Shown here in pieces: positions 1 through 10,200 of a DNA stretch of 64,000 bases (position 1 is the first letter of the stretch; each line of letters starts with the position of its first letter). The position numbers and the translations under genes are program-made. The DNA lies in contig NZ_AP025285.1 of assembly GCF_023168405.1 (NCBI RefSeq), positions 1,548,001 through 1,612,000 of the forward strand, in the 5' to 3' direction. Origin of the DNA: Leptogranulimonas caecicola (GTDB lineage Bacteria; Actinomycetota; Coriobacteriia; Coriobacteriales; Atopobiaceae). Under the pieces are notes generated by a model. That model ran no database searches. It saw nothing but the letters and a program-made list of their open reading frames with translations, and was not told where the DNA came from.

Positions 1-334
1 CGTTGACGAGCATGTCTAACCTCCATTGGTCAAGGTGTCGTCAAGGGTCCCCTTCCTGTGGCGACCCACACATCTATGGTCATTATGACGGGCCGCAGCC
101 GCGGGCTACCCCCTCGATCCTTGATTTGCTCCAAATTTCCGATGAAATGCCCAAAGTCCCTCTCTTCGCTCGCAAATATGTCCTTTTATCAGCGGTCATT
201 TATCTTTGTACTAATAACAATGCCCCCTCTTCTGCATCCAAAAGATGAGAAGGGAGGGCATCGCGAAAGGGCTTCAAGGCGTCATCGCCAGCGGCTCCCG
301 TTGCCGAGAAACCCGTGCCGCCTCAACCTAGAAC
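1..334. other. gene-free window start, 3' flank of giant surface-protein gene
   Basis: No convincing gene is seen here; the short open frames lack ribosome sites and family features. The stretch is the 3' flank of the minus-strand giant surface-protein gene. It holds a long inverted repeat (220-261) and one exact copy of the dispersed 12-mer GCCGAGAAACCC (303-314). Confidence 0.6.
220..261 (-). terminator. probable terminator hairpin after the 2188-aa surface protein
   Basis: Arms 220-233 and 248-261 pair over 14 positions with one mismatch and one G-U, and a small inner CATC/GATG helix closes the loop. It lies about 75 bp beyond the stop codon. There is no good T-tract after it, so termination strength is uncertain. 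Confidence 0.45.
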
Positions 335-3300
335 CTAGGCCTCGTGGCGACGTTTGCGCCACACCAGCGCCGTGGCGCCTACCGCCGCAGCAGCCAGAGC
401 CCCCAGCCAGCCGGCGGCAGAGGCACTGTCGCCGGTCTTGGGAAGGATGCGCCGCAGGAGCGCTGGTGCGGGCTTGAGCGTATTGGCTGCATCCACTGGA
501 GCCTCTGCAGGAAGCACCGGGCCGGTGGCGTCGTTGGGATAGGCAGCCGGCGTGGGATCGGTAGACAGCGAGTTGGCGAAATCGCTGGTCTTGGCAGGCT
601 CTCCAGGCTCAGGGCGAGGCTCGGTGCCAAAGATGGTGGCCGTGGTGGAGTCGGAGGGGTTCACATAGGAAGCCACCGCATGGTTGCCAATGTCTTTGCC
701 CTCGGCCTCCTCAGTGACCTGCGCGTCGAAACGCAGCTTGATGGTCTCGCCTCCCTTGAGATAGCCGCCGTAGACCGACAGCGAATGGGAGAACGGGTCG
801 TAGACAGTATCCTGCACTTCCTTCTCGGCGCCGCCCGGCAGGATCATCTTGAGAGAACCGGAGACCACCTCGAGGCCCTCAGGAAGCTCGTCGGAGATGA
901 CCAAGTCATAGCAGCAGGTGGAGGGGTCGTCCTCGTTGGTGACGGTGATCTCGTAAGCCAGCAAGTCGCCCACATGCACCTGGCCGTCCTCATGGGGCGT
1001 GGTGTTGGCAGACTCTTTGGAGACCTGCACCTTGGCAGGATCGGGGTCAGAGGGAGCCACCGGGCCAGAGGTGCCGGGGCCGCTCTCGCTCTGGGGACCG
1101 GACTTGAAGAGTCCGTAGGTGAGCGACAGGGGGCCTGCCATAGCGCGCACGCCGTCCGAGGCCTCGCGCTCATAGTTGGCCTCGAACTTGTAGGTGCCCA
1201 CCTGGGACAGGTCGATGGGCTCGTCGGCGCCCACCTCCACCCACTGGCCGTCGGCGCTCTGGCGCATGAGCTTGAAGTTTTGGCGCTTCATGCCCACAGG
1301 GATGTTGAGGCCGCCCTTGGACTGGGCCAGATTGAGCGCACGCTCGAAGAGCTGCTCTTGGGTGATGGTGCCCTTGCTGATGTTCTCAGAAACCTGGATG
1401 TCGGCGCTGAAGGCATCCGGCTTGTCCTCAGGCTCGCCGCCCTCCTCATCCCACACGATGTGATGGAGCACCGCGGTGACCTTGGCGCCGCTGGGCCGCA
1501 CAAAGGTGGTGGTGAGGGTAGACTCGCCGGTTGCAGTGAGCGCGGTGGATTCGTCGCCTGTGACCTCGCCTGCCAGGTCGCTCGCGTCGGCGGCAGCCTG
1601 CTTGAGCTCGGACTCCTTGGCATGGAAGTGCAGGGTATCGGGCTTAGCGGACAGGTCATGGCCGTCAGCCTTGGCCAAATCCCTCAAGGTAGCCAGAAGC
1701 TCGTCGCGGGAGACCGCGGTCTTCTCGGCATCGTCGGCTACTTTCTTCACCTTGACGGTGTACACCAGGGTGATGTCGGCAGGCTTCTCGGGATCGCGGT
1801 CTTTGTCTGCCGGGTCGTCGGCAGGCGGGTTCTCGTCGCCAAAGGGACCAGGGGTGCCGTCGGGAATCTTGATCTCTTTGGGAAGTTCGGGGGTATGGTC
1901 TGGGTCGTCCGGATCGGGCTCGGGGTCTTTGACAGTGTCGGTGGGCTTGGTGCCAAAGGCGCGCGCCACGTTGGGCAACGTCTGAGGCTCGTTGTAGTTG
2001 AGGCGCTCGGAAGTGACTTTCACCTTGAAAGTGGCGATGGCAGACTCGCCGCCATAGATGTGGCCTACGGCGATATAGAGCTTGCGGCTGGCGGCATTGT
2101 AGTCTGCGGTGAAGTCATCCTGGGTCAGCTTGGCGCCCAGGTTGGTGGTGACCTCGATGGAGCCGGGGATGTATTCCATGCCGGCGGGCAGCTCGTCTGC
2201 CACCTTGGCGCCGTAATAGGCCGAGCCCACCTTGCTGTTGGCGAGCGTGATGGTGTAGAGCAGCTGGTCGCCCACCTGCACGATCTCTTGGTTGGCGCGC
2301 TTCTCGGCGCCCGGAGTGGCATTGGACCAGGTCTTGGTGATGGAGATATCGCCTTGGTCGGGATCGGGATCGGTGGGAACTACCACGAGATCGTGGTCGT
2401 CGCGGTCGTCGGGATCTTTGGCGGGGTCGTCCGAAGGGTCGTCCTTGGGGATGGGCACAGTGACGATGACCTCGATGCGCTCAGGATCGCCATCGGGATT
2501 GTCAGGATCGTCGCGCTCGATGACCACGGGGATGTCCACATGGTCTGCCTCGGGATCCTCTTCGCGCTTCTTCTTGATCTGCTCCTCGACCTCTTTGGCG
2601 ATGTCCTCTGGGGTCTTGGGATCGTCTGTGTCGCCGATCTTCACGATGCGGTCGCCCGGCTTGATAGGGCTGGGGTTGTCAGGGTCAGGCTTGGGATCCG
2701 CATCAGGGTTGGAAGGGTCTGAGGGCAGCGGCTTCTTGGCATCGTCCAGCGGAGAGTCAGGCGTGACCTTGTCCACCGGCACGCCGGGCTTCACTGGGTC
2801 TGTGGGCGGGTTGTCCGGGTCGGGCGTGGGGTCAATCAGATCGCCGCCGAGAATATCCTCCACCTCCTTGACCGGGTCTTTAGGATCTGCAGGATTGGGA
2901 TCGGGAGTGGTGGGATCTGCGGCGGCGGTGACCTTATCTACCGGGTTGCCGTCTTTGTCGAGGCGGTTGTCCCAGTCGAACTGGTCCTTGTTCACGCCGT
3001 AGATGCCCTTGGCAGAAGACTCGCTGGTAAGCTGCGGCGTGCGGTCGGGGTTGGCAGAGTCGACGACGCTGGTCTTTACCTCCACATCCATCTTCAGGGT
3101 ATAGGTCTCCTCACCAAAGATGGTGGTGAGCGAGTCTACGGTGACCACGCCGTCTTTGATCTTGTCTTTCACTTGGTCGGTGAGGTCGATTTCGTTGCCC
3201 AGAGGATCGACGGCCACCAGCTTCTTGAAGATGGCGTCAGCAGGCACCGAGATGGTGACCACCGGGTCGATGCATGCAGAGTCTGGCGTGGTATTGGTGA

Positions 3301-6300
3301 CCTTGACCACCGTGCGCAGCACATCGCCGGGGCGGATGGTGCCGTCTTCTCGGGTGGTGTCATAGGTGGTTTGCGTAATGGAAAGCTCGGGCTTCTTTGC
3401 GAGGTCGGGGAATACATAAACGTCGAAGGACTTGGTGGCGCCCGAGAACGCGCCAGTGCCCTTGAGCGTGGCAGTGATGGTGGTTTTGCCTGCCGAGAGA
3501 ACCTTGGCCTTGGCCGCCACACCGTAGTCTGTCTTGTTCTCCACATAGGTGCGGTCGGTGGTGTAGCCGTTGGGCTCAATGGAAATCACCGTGGGATTGG
3601 AGCTGGTGAACTCGATGTCGCCGATGGAGTTTGTTTGCACATAGAGCGGGAACCAATCGTCGTGGTGGACGGTGACATTGCCGTCATCGTCTACCTCGTC
3701 GCGGAAGCTCTTGACCTCGATGTCGTCGCGAATGTTGCGCTTTGACTCGTCCTCCCCTTCCGCAAGCGCACGATCGCGTTCGTGGGTCTCGTCGAGCTTG
3801 AGCTTGGCATCGTTGGCTGTTTGCTGGCTGTCTTCCAAGCCCTCGCCATTGGGCACGTAGCCGGTGCCATCCTCGTTGAAGAGCTTGAAGTCAGGGACCG
3901 CAAGGTCGATTTGAACCACAGACTCGCCGGTGTCGGATTCGTAGTAGTTCACATAGGCTGAATCGTTGTGAGCAGGCGTAAAGGGCTCGCCTGGGCCGTC
4001 TTTCTTGAGGTCGCTTGGACCTGCAGGCTCGTCTTCCTGGGTGTCGCGTGGCGCGGCGCCCTCCTTGGCGCTGGTATACTCCACCAACACGGTATGCTCG
4101 TTGCCTTGGCCGCTTTTATCGGCAAGGCCAAAAGCCTCTAGCTGCGAGCGGGTGAGGTTGAAGTACGCCATGGAATGCTCGCGGCCCGCGTCGTCCTTCT
4201 CGATCCACTGGTTGGCGGTCTTGGCATCTTCCATGTCTTGGCGGGTGAGCTCTATGACGCCGCCGTGGGCTTCGCTTACCTTGCGCCCATCGATATAAAG
4301 CTGCAGGCGGCCGGTGGGAGCCTTGCACTTGGCAGAGCTCATGGCGCCGGAGCCATCTGGCAGCAGTCCGCTGGTAATATCCACCGGCACTACCAAGTGA
4401 TTGTTGGTAGCGGCGTTGAAATTGCCCGCATTGTCGTCCTGCGCCCAGGTGGGGGCGGTGTAAGTCTTGCTCTGCTGATTGCCGTCTTGGTCGGTGTACG
4501 TGAGTGTGACGCCTTGCTTTACCTCAGCAGTAGTAGCCGAGCATACGGGGTAGATGACGGCTTGTCCTGTGGCGCTATGCCCCCAATAGGTTTGGGCGAA
4601 TGTCGTGTTGTTGTGATATTGATCGGAGCGCACCTCGATCTCGTAGAGGCCGGCGTCAGACGGGGTATGGCTGCCGGTTACCGCAGCACTCAAAGCCTCG
4701 CCGTCCTCGTTCACCTGTTGGAAGTTGTACTTGATGGCCCCGTTGTCGTTGAGGCTTCCGCCGGCAGGATTCTCCACCCTGATAGGATTGGCTTGCACGT
4801 CCACAGGGGTCAGCGCTTCGCCGTCGTAGTACTTGCTCCAGTTTTGCTTGATGAACGTCTCGTCCAGCGTGAAGTGCTCCCATTCCTTGGCCACAGTGTC
4901 GCCGGAGCCTGAAGAACCGGAAGGCAACGTGGTGTTAGAGGAGAGGAGCTTGTCGCCCACATAATAGTGGAAATTAGCATCGATCTGATGATCTCGGTTC
5001 GTGCCGGCCGGCAGCCATAGATAGAGCTTGCCCTGAAGGAAAGATGCCGGGGCTCCATAAGGCGGGGTAGTGGGGAACTTGTCAAGCAAGAGCTCCCACG
5101 ACTCAAGATGGGCATTGAGATTGGGGGTCACTCCAGCCTCGCTGGCCATCGACTCGATCTTAGGCGCCACGTTCACCGTCATCATGGACACCTTGGTCTT
5201 GTGCTCCAGGTCGCCGTAGGCCAAGCCATCGTTGTCGTTGCCCTGGAAACGGCCGGGAGTGCATTTCACCGAACCGCCGGTGATGACTACATAGCCCTGA
5301 TTTCCGCCAATCTCCAAAAATGAAGGGTTGCCGCCAAAACCAGGCTCCAGAGTACCGCCTGTAATAAGGATGGTATGGCCCGTGTTGGTGCCACCGCAAC
5401 CTTGGCCAAAGGCGTTGGAGTGAAAGTAGCCTTGGGCCTTGATATAGCCGCCGTTGATGGTGATGTCGCCCGCAATGGTGTGATTTGCAGTGCGAGAGAT
5501 GAGGGCATCCCGCAAAGGATAGGTGGTAGTGTGGCGTGACATGCCGCCGGTATAGGTGCAGCCGCCGCCGATGGCAGCGCCGTGGTAGGAGGCGCTGGCA
5601 TCCACAGTGCCGCCATTGAAGGTGGTAGCGGTACCGCCGCCTGCATGGCCGCCGCCGATGCCGCACCCAGAGCCGTTGCCGCTGGGGTTGCCGCCAATGG
5701 CGCCGGGGTCTTGGGCATAGGCTCGGATGTTGCCGCCATTGAAGGTCATGTCGCCAGAATTCTCGATGGGACCGCCGCCAATGGCAGCAGAGCGGACGCC
5801 GCTGTAGACCGCCAGAGAACCAGGGTTGGCGCTCTCGAGGTTAGAGAGGCTGGAAGCCAGGTCGGAGCCCTTCCCCGTCGAGGTCTTCACTGTGCCTTCT
5901 TTGGAGACATAGCTGACTCCCGCAGGAATCATGCCCTGCTCGGGAGTGATGGGGTTTCCGGAGGTGTCCACATTGGTCACCGCGTCGTCGATCACCAGGA
6001 CCGAGCCCTCGCCGCAGCGAAGGCCGGGAAATTGTGCAGCCGAGGTATCGTTGCTGCCCGTGTCTTTCGTGGCGAAGTTGCTGTTGTAAAGAGTGTTGGC
6101 AGTACCATCCGCAAGAGTGATATGCACAGTGGTTTTGTTGGCCACATCTGCCTCTGACACCTCAGAGGTGCCGTTGCCAGAAACATGGGAGTTGGTTGCG
6201 ATGTCCATGGGGAACTTGCTTTTGATGTTCACGCCAGCGAAGACGATGTTGGCATGGACGCCAGGGGCCACTCGGATACCTGTGGACACGGCAGTGCCGG

Positions 6301-6901
6301 CGCCGGCGGTATTACGGATGGTATAGGTGCCGTTTTGCTTGATCACCAGCATGGATATGTTTTGGGTGTTGGTGCTCCCCGTAGGAAAGCGACGGCCGTC
6401 TTGGTATTGCAAATCCTCGTTGCTGCCGCGACCAATGCGAGTATAAGCAACGGTCTCCAACGCATAGTCGGTGCCAGCCGTGCCACCAGAGACGGTGAGC
6501 CCACCGTAGTCGGTCTCCACACCCGCAGCTGCAGCGGCCTTCTTGAGCACTACATCGGCAGTGTCGTTCACAGAAGGCGTCACTAGCTCCACGCTCACCG
6601 CAGCAACAGGAGCTGCCTCTTGCGAGGAGGGCGCGTCCTTCTCGGCAGGGAGGGCGTCTGGGGCCTCTGGTTGGCTCTCCTCTGGAGCGGCTTCCTCAGA
6701 AGGTGCGGGGTCTGCCGATGCCTCTGGGGCCAAGAGGGCTGCCTCAGACTCCGAGGTGGCCAAAGCAACAGAGTCCAAAGAGGGCGCCCCTAGCTCATCG
6801 GCCAGCACCTGCATTGCGGCACCCGGAGCGAACATCTGAGTAGCCAGCAGGAATGTGAGCGCGAAGGCAAAAATGCGTTTCTTGATCATTGATACGTTCA
6901 T
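335..6901 (-). CDS. giant LPXTG-anchored surface protein with DUF11 repeats
   Basis: A 2188-residue secreted, sortase-anchored protein, probably an adhesin-like stalk. The ATG at 6901 was chosen because GAGAGG lies 7 nt upstream; the open frame continues 38 codons further without a ribosome site. An N-terminal signal peptide (KKR then a hydrophobic run) is followed by an Ala/Pro/Glu-rich linker. Roughly residues 370-540 are a Gly-rich IGGG/NGG-repeat region resembling right-handed beta-helix repeats. DUF11-type repeats start near residues 1170, 1517 and 1957, each with the N-T-P...VGD-x-L-x-Y pattern. A Pro/Asp-rich linker lies near residues 1324-1500. The C-terminus has LPKTG (residues 2153-2157), a hydrophobic helix and the tail RKRRHEA. 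A paralogue of similar plan lies directly upstream. Ligand unknown; no sortase gene is in the window. Confidence 0.9.
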   Translation of the reverse strand: MNVSMIKKRIFAFALTFLLATQMFAPGAAMQVLADELGAPSLDSVALATSESEAALLAPEASADPAPSEEAAPEESQPEAPDALPAEKDAPSSQEAAPVAAVSVELVTPSVNDTADVVLKKAAAAAGVETDYGGLTVSGGTAGTDYALETVAYTRIGRGSNEDLQYQDGRRFPTGSTNTQNISMLVIKQNGTYTIRNTAGAGTAVSTGIRVAPGVHANIVFAGVNIKSKFPMDIATNSHVSGNGTSEVSEADVANKTTVHITLADGTANTLYNSNFATKDTGSNDTSAAQFPGLRCGEGSVLVIDDAVTNVDTSGNPITPEQGMIPAGVSYVSKEGTVKTSTGKGSDLASSLSNLESANPGSLAVYSGVRSAAIGGGPIENSGDMTFNGGNIRAYAQDPGAIGGNPSGNGSGCGIGGGHAGGGTATTFNGGTVDASASYHGAAIGGGCTYTGGMSRHTTTYPLRDALISRTANHTIAGDITINGGYIKAQGYFHSNAFGQGCGGTNTGHTILITGGTLEPGFGGNPSFLEIGGNQGYVVITGGSVKCTPGRFQGNDNDGLAYGDLEHKTKVSMMTVNVAPKIESMASEAGVTPNLNAHLESWELLLDKFPTTPPYGAPASFLQGKLYLWLPAGTNRDHQIDANFHYYVGDKLLSSNTTLPSGSSGSGDTVAKEWEHFTLDETFIKQNWSKYYDGEALTPVDVQANPIRVENPAGGSLNDNGAIKYNFQQVNEDGEALSAAVTGSHTPSDAGLYEIEVRSDQYHNNTTFAQTYWGHSATGQAVIYPVCSATTAEVKQGVTLTYTDQDGNQQSKTYTAPTWAQDDNAGNFNAATNNHLVVPVDITSGLLPDGSGAMSSAKCKAPTGRLQLYIDGRKVSEAHGGVIELTRQDMEDAKTANQWIEKDDAGREHSMAYFNLTRSQLEAFGLADKSGQGNEHTVLVEYTSAKEGAAPRDTQEDEPAGPSDLKKDGPGEPFTPAHNDSAYVNYYESDTGESVVQIDLAVPDFKLFNEDGTGYVPNGEGLEDSQQTANDAKLKLDETHERDRALAEGEDESKRNIRDDIEVKSFRDEVDDDGNVTVHHDDWFPLYVQTNSIGDIEFTSSNPTVISIEPNGYTTDRTYVENKTDYGVAAKAKVLSAGKTTITATLKGTGAFSGATKSFDVYVFPDLAKKPELSITQTTYDTTREDGTIRPGDVLRTVVKVTNTTPDSACIDPVVTISVPADAIFKKLVAVDPLGNEIDLTDQVKDKIKDGVVTVDSLTTIFGEETYTLKMDVEVKTSVVDSANPDRTPQLTSESSAKGIYGVNKDQFDWDNRLDKDGNPVDKVTAAADPTTPDPNPADPKDPVKEVEDILGGDLIDPTPDPDNPPTDPVKPGVPVDKVTPDSPLDDAKKPLPSDPSNPDADPKPDPDNPSPIKPGDRIVKIGDTDDPKTPEDIAKEVEEQIKKKREEDPEADHVDIPVVIERDDPDNPDGDPERIEVIVTVPIPKDDPSDDPAKDPDDRDDHDLVVVPTDPDPDQGDISITKTWSNATPGAEKRANQEIVQVGDQLLYTITLANSKVGSAYYGAKVADELPAGMEYIPGSIEVTTNLGAKLTQDDFTADYNAASRKLYIAVGHIYGGESAIATFKVKVTSERLNYNEPQTLPNVARAFGTKPTDTVKDPEPDPDDPDHTPELPKEIKIPDGTPGPFGDENPPADDPADKDRDPEKPADITLVYTVKVKKVADDAEKTAVSRDELLATLRDLAKADGHDLSAKPDTLHFHAKESELKQAAADASDLAGEVTGDESTALTATGESTLTTTFVRPSGAKVTAVLHHIVWDEEGGEPEDKPDAFSADIQVSENISKGTITQEQLFERALNLAQSKGGLNIPVGMKRQNFKLMRQSADGQWVEVGADEPIDLSQVGTYKFEANYEREASDGVRAMAGPLSLTYGLFKSGPQSESGPGTSGPVAPSDPDPAKVQVSKESANTTPHEDGQVHVGDLLAYEITVTNEDDPSTCCYDLVISDELPEGLEVVSGSLKMILPGGAEKEVQDTVYDPFSHSLSVYGGYLKGGETIKLRFDAQVTEEAEGKDIGNHAVASYVNPSDSTTATIFGTEPRPEPGEPAKTSDFANSLSTDPTPAAYPNDATGPVLPAEAPVDAANTLKPAPALLRRILPKTGDSASAAGWLGALAAAAVGATALVWRKRRHEA

Positions 6902-6995
6902 ACTTCTGCCTCTCATAAGAAACGTAGGGCTCAGAGGGCGACGACAGGTCTTGCACCCTGATCGCCTAGGGGGTCCAAAAGTAGAGTTATCTCTG

Positions 6996-7023
6996 AGTAT
7001 ACTCTGATAACCCATATTTTCAC
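6996..7023 (-). promoter_or_regulatory. candidate promoter of the 2188-aa surface protein
   Basis: On the minus strand GTGAAA (7018-7023) and TATACT (6996-7001) are separated by 16 nt, about 95 nt before the start codon. The paralogous gene has the same arrangement (TTGAAA-16-TATATT), which supports it. The sequence upstream to about 7140 is very AT-rich. Confidence 0.35.
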
Positions 7024-7158
7024 GTCACAGAATCCACTAATTTATGCCACTGGTTGCCGAGGTTAATTGCTATAGTTTTATATTTTTGTATATCTATATT
7101 TTATATTTATATATAGTGCATGCATAAAGGGTTATTGGGCAACCTCATTCACGATTCC

Positions 7159-7198
7159 AAAAAAGTCCAGCACCCCTGATGAGGGATGCTGGACTTTG
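7159..7198 (-). terminator. rho-independent terminator after the 1982-aa surface protein
   Basis: Perfect 11-bp stem (7162-7172 with 7187-7197), extended by an inner CCCT/AGGG helix, and followed on the minus strand by a run of T (7159-7164). It sits about 50 bp after the stop codon and separates the two giant genes into independent transcripts. Confidence 0.8.
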
Positions 7199-7246
7199 CG
7201 AGACTATCGGTCGCGCTTGCGGCCTTGGCGCTTTACTTCCTGAATG

Positions 7247-10200
7247 CTAGAAGCGCTTGCGGCGCACGGCTGCGGTAAGGGCGACAGAGGCGCCCCCCAA
7301 GAGCGACATCAGCGGCGCCAGTGTCGCGACATCGCCGGTCTTGGGCATGATGCGGCTCCCGCGCGCGGGCAGCACCGTCACCTTGGTACGGTTGGCCACT
7401 CCCGCCTCAGGCGACGGATAGACAGGCTCGCCGCTGGAGACGGAGAGGAGGCCGTCCTGTTGAGCCAGGAACGAGTCCCAGCCCTGGGGCGGGTCATAGC
7501 GCGTGCCAGGCGTCAGAGGGGTATGTCCCTCGTCAGGAAGCTGCGAGGGCTTGGTGCCGAAGGCACGGGCCACGTTGCCCACATCGCCGGAGAGCGCCTG
7601 CTCGTTGACCGTCGCCTCGAAGGTGAGCACGGCAGAGGCGCCGCCGGCGATGTCGCCGGCTGCCACAGAGAGGCGGCGGCTTGCCGCGTCATAGACATTG
7701 CTGCAACTCACTGTGCGTCCGGCGGCAGTCTTCAAGGAGACGGTGGACTCGTCGAGGGTAAGCCCTGCGGGCAGCGTGTCCTCGATGATGGAGTCGAAGA
7801 CCATGGAGCCGGCAGTGCCATTGACAAGCGTGAGCGTGTAGAGGATCCTGTCGCCCACATAGGTCTCCCCCGAGGAAGTAGTGAGGTTTTGCGCAGTCTT
7901 CACCAGCTGGACCTCGCCATCTTCAGGATCGACGATCTCGCTCACAGGGATCTCGTGGCGCGCCGGGAGGGTAGCCAGGCCTTCGCTGGCCAGGAAGGCC
8001 TCCAGGCCACCCGCAGGCGCGAAGCTCTTGCCGATGGTGGGCTGCTCGCCGTCCACGTCGTAGGCACTGGGCTTGTAGCCATGGCCCCAAGCATGGTCGA
8101 CGATGGTCTTGCCGGCCGCCTTGGGGCCAACCGTAGCGTCGTAGACCAGGCGCACCGAGGTCCCCGCGGGCATATGGCCTGAATGCACGCCGATGGTGCG
8201 GCTCGTGGCGTTATATGCCTCATCGGCCACAGGGAAGGTGAGGTAGTCGTCCTGCGAGGGCTGGGAATTCTCGGCATCTTGGACGTCCAGAGAGGCAGCC
8301 TCATCTTCTGCAGCCAGAGCCAAAGGAGCCTGGCGCAATGCCTGGACTTGGTCTTCCTCTGCTGCCGAGAAGGTCTCGACGCCGCTCATGGGAGCTGCCA
8401 GGCGCAGACGGAAGGTTGAGGGCGTCTGGATATTGGGAACCTCTACATGGATGGAGCCGGGAACCACCTCGAGCCCTTCGGGCACCAGGTTGCGCAGCAC
8501 CGTGTCATAGAGCTGTGTGTGATCCTGGGTATTGGTGAAGGTGGCGGTGTAGCGAATGGTGTCGCCCACCATGGTATGGGAGATATCGCGAGTGAGGTTC
8601 TCTCCGGTAAGGTCCATGGCGAGACCTTCATCGGCAGGGTCGGCAGGAATGATGCCCGACTCAGTGCCCGTAGGCGCGGGGTCCGAAGGCTTGGGCGCGG
8701 GAGTGCCGCCATCAGGGAAGTTGTCCCAATCGGTGTCCTTCCAAGGATCGTAATCAGGATCTGTGGGGTCGTCGCCGGGCTTGGGGTCTGGCACGAAGGG
8801 GTCGCCGGGCTTAGGCCTAGGCTTGGGATTGTCGGGATTGTCCGGGTTGTCGGGATTGTCCGGGTTGTCTGGGTTATCCGGATTGTCAGGATTATCAGGG
8901 TTGTCAGGGTTATCCGGGTTGTCGGGATTGTCAGGGTTGTCAGGGTTATCCGGGTTGTCGGGATCCGGATCTGGATGCTCCTCTTTCCAACGGTCGCTGG
9001 GGGTTTGGCCGGTGCTATAGGCCACATTGGTGCCCTGGGTGCCTTGGGCGTCAGGGGTTACCCGGCACTTGAAGGTCAAGGTCACCTGCTCGCCGCCGTA
9101 AAGGTCGTCCACGTAGAGGGCGATGACGCGCGACTTCTCGCTGTAGACGCTGTCGCTCACCTCTTGGGTGGCGCCGTCGACGCCCGTGAGCTTGAGGGTG
9201 CCGGGAATGAGCTCCAAGCCTTGAGGCAGAGGGTCGCAGATGGCCGGCGAATACCAGGCGGTGTCTTTGCCCCGGTTGCTCAGGGTGATGGCGTAGGCGA
9301 TCTCGTCCCCCACCATGGCATGCTTGGCCTCAGGATGGGTGAGGTTCTCAGCAGTCTTTTCCACCGTGACGTCAGGCTTGGCATCGGGATCGTCAGGATC
9401 GGGGTCCATCACAGGATCCTTGGGGATGATGGGCAGCGGCGGGACGACGCCGGGATCTGTGGGATTGGGATCATAGCTGGGGTTATCGGGATTGTTGGGG
9501 TCATCGGGATCGTCTGGGTTGTCAGGGTCTCCCTCTGCGCCGTCGCCTATGACCAAGATGTCTTTGGGATCCTTGGGGTCGAGAGGTGTGGGATCTTTGG
9601 GAGTCTCACCAGGGGCTGGATTCTCTTTGACGCCGTAGGTGCCCTCGCCACCAGGACCAGGTTCGATATCCTTGGGATCGTCGGGGTTTTGCGGACGGTT
9701 GGCGGTGCCGGACGCCAGCTTGGCTTTGAAGCGCATGGTTACCGACTGGCCACCGTACACGGTGCCCACGGAACTGGTGACCTTGGAGGCTGCCTTGTCG
9801 AAGATGTACTGGCCGTCTCCTGAGCCTTCCTCTGCCGCCAGCGCATCCCAATCGAAATCGCTCCATTTGAAGCCCGCATTGGCAGCAGCTGCATAGAACT
9901 CATCGGTGCCCAGACGAGTGGAGACGTCGGGAGTAGCGTAATTGTCGGTAATGCTCACGCTGTCTTCGATCAGCTCCAAGCGAGGATCCATGGTGTCCAA
10001 GAGCTTGGCGGTTTGCCAGGCAGAACCTTTGACCAGGTTGAGACCGGTGACCAGATACTCGATCTCGTCGCCGGGACGCGCAGGCTCGCCAGGATGGGTG
10101 AGGTTGTTGGTGACCAGGCGAATTTGCACCTGGGGCTTTAAGGACTCGTCAGGGATGACACGGACGTCCAAGATGACCTTGGTGCCGGTGTAGAGCGCAT

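Noticed and set aside
3-477. Short plus-strand open frames at the window start
   Set aside because: No ribosome site, odd composition, overlap with the 3' flank and end of the surface-protein gene.
344-2722. 792-codon open frame on the plus strand
   Set aside because: It lies wholly opposite the giant surface-protein gene, lacks a ribosome site and family features, and its Leu/Gly/Val-rich composition is what the complement of Asp/Pro-rich codons gives.
8822-8965. Possible CRISPR array
   Set aside because: The 9-bp units are contiguous, in frame and lack spacers; they code for Asp-Asn-Pro.
8447-9823. 458-codon plus-strand open frame with RVVGIVRVV repeats
   Set aside because: It is the antisense image of the DNP repeat and DUF11 coding of the second giant protein.
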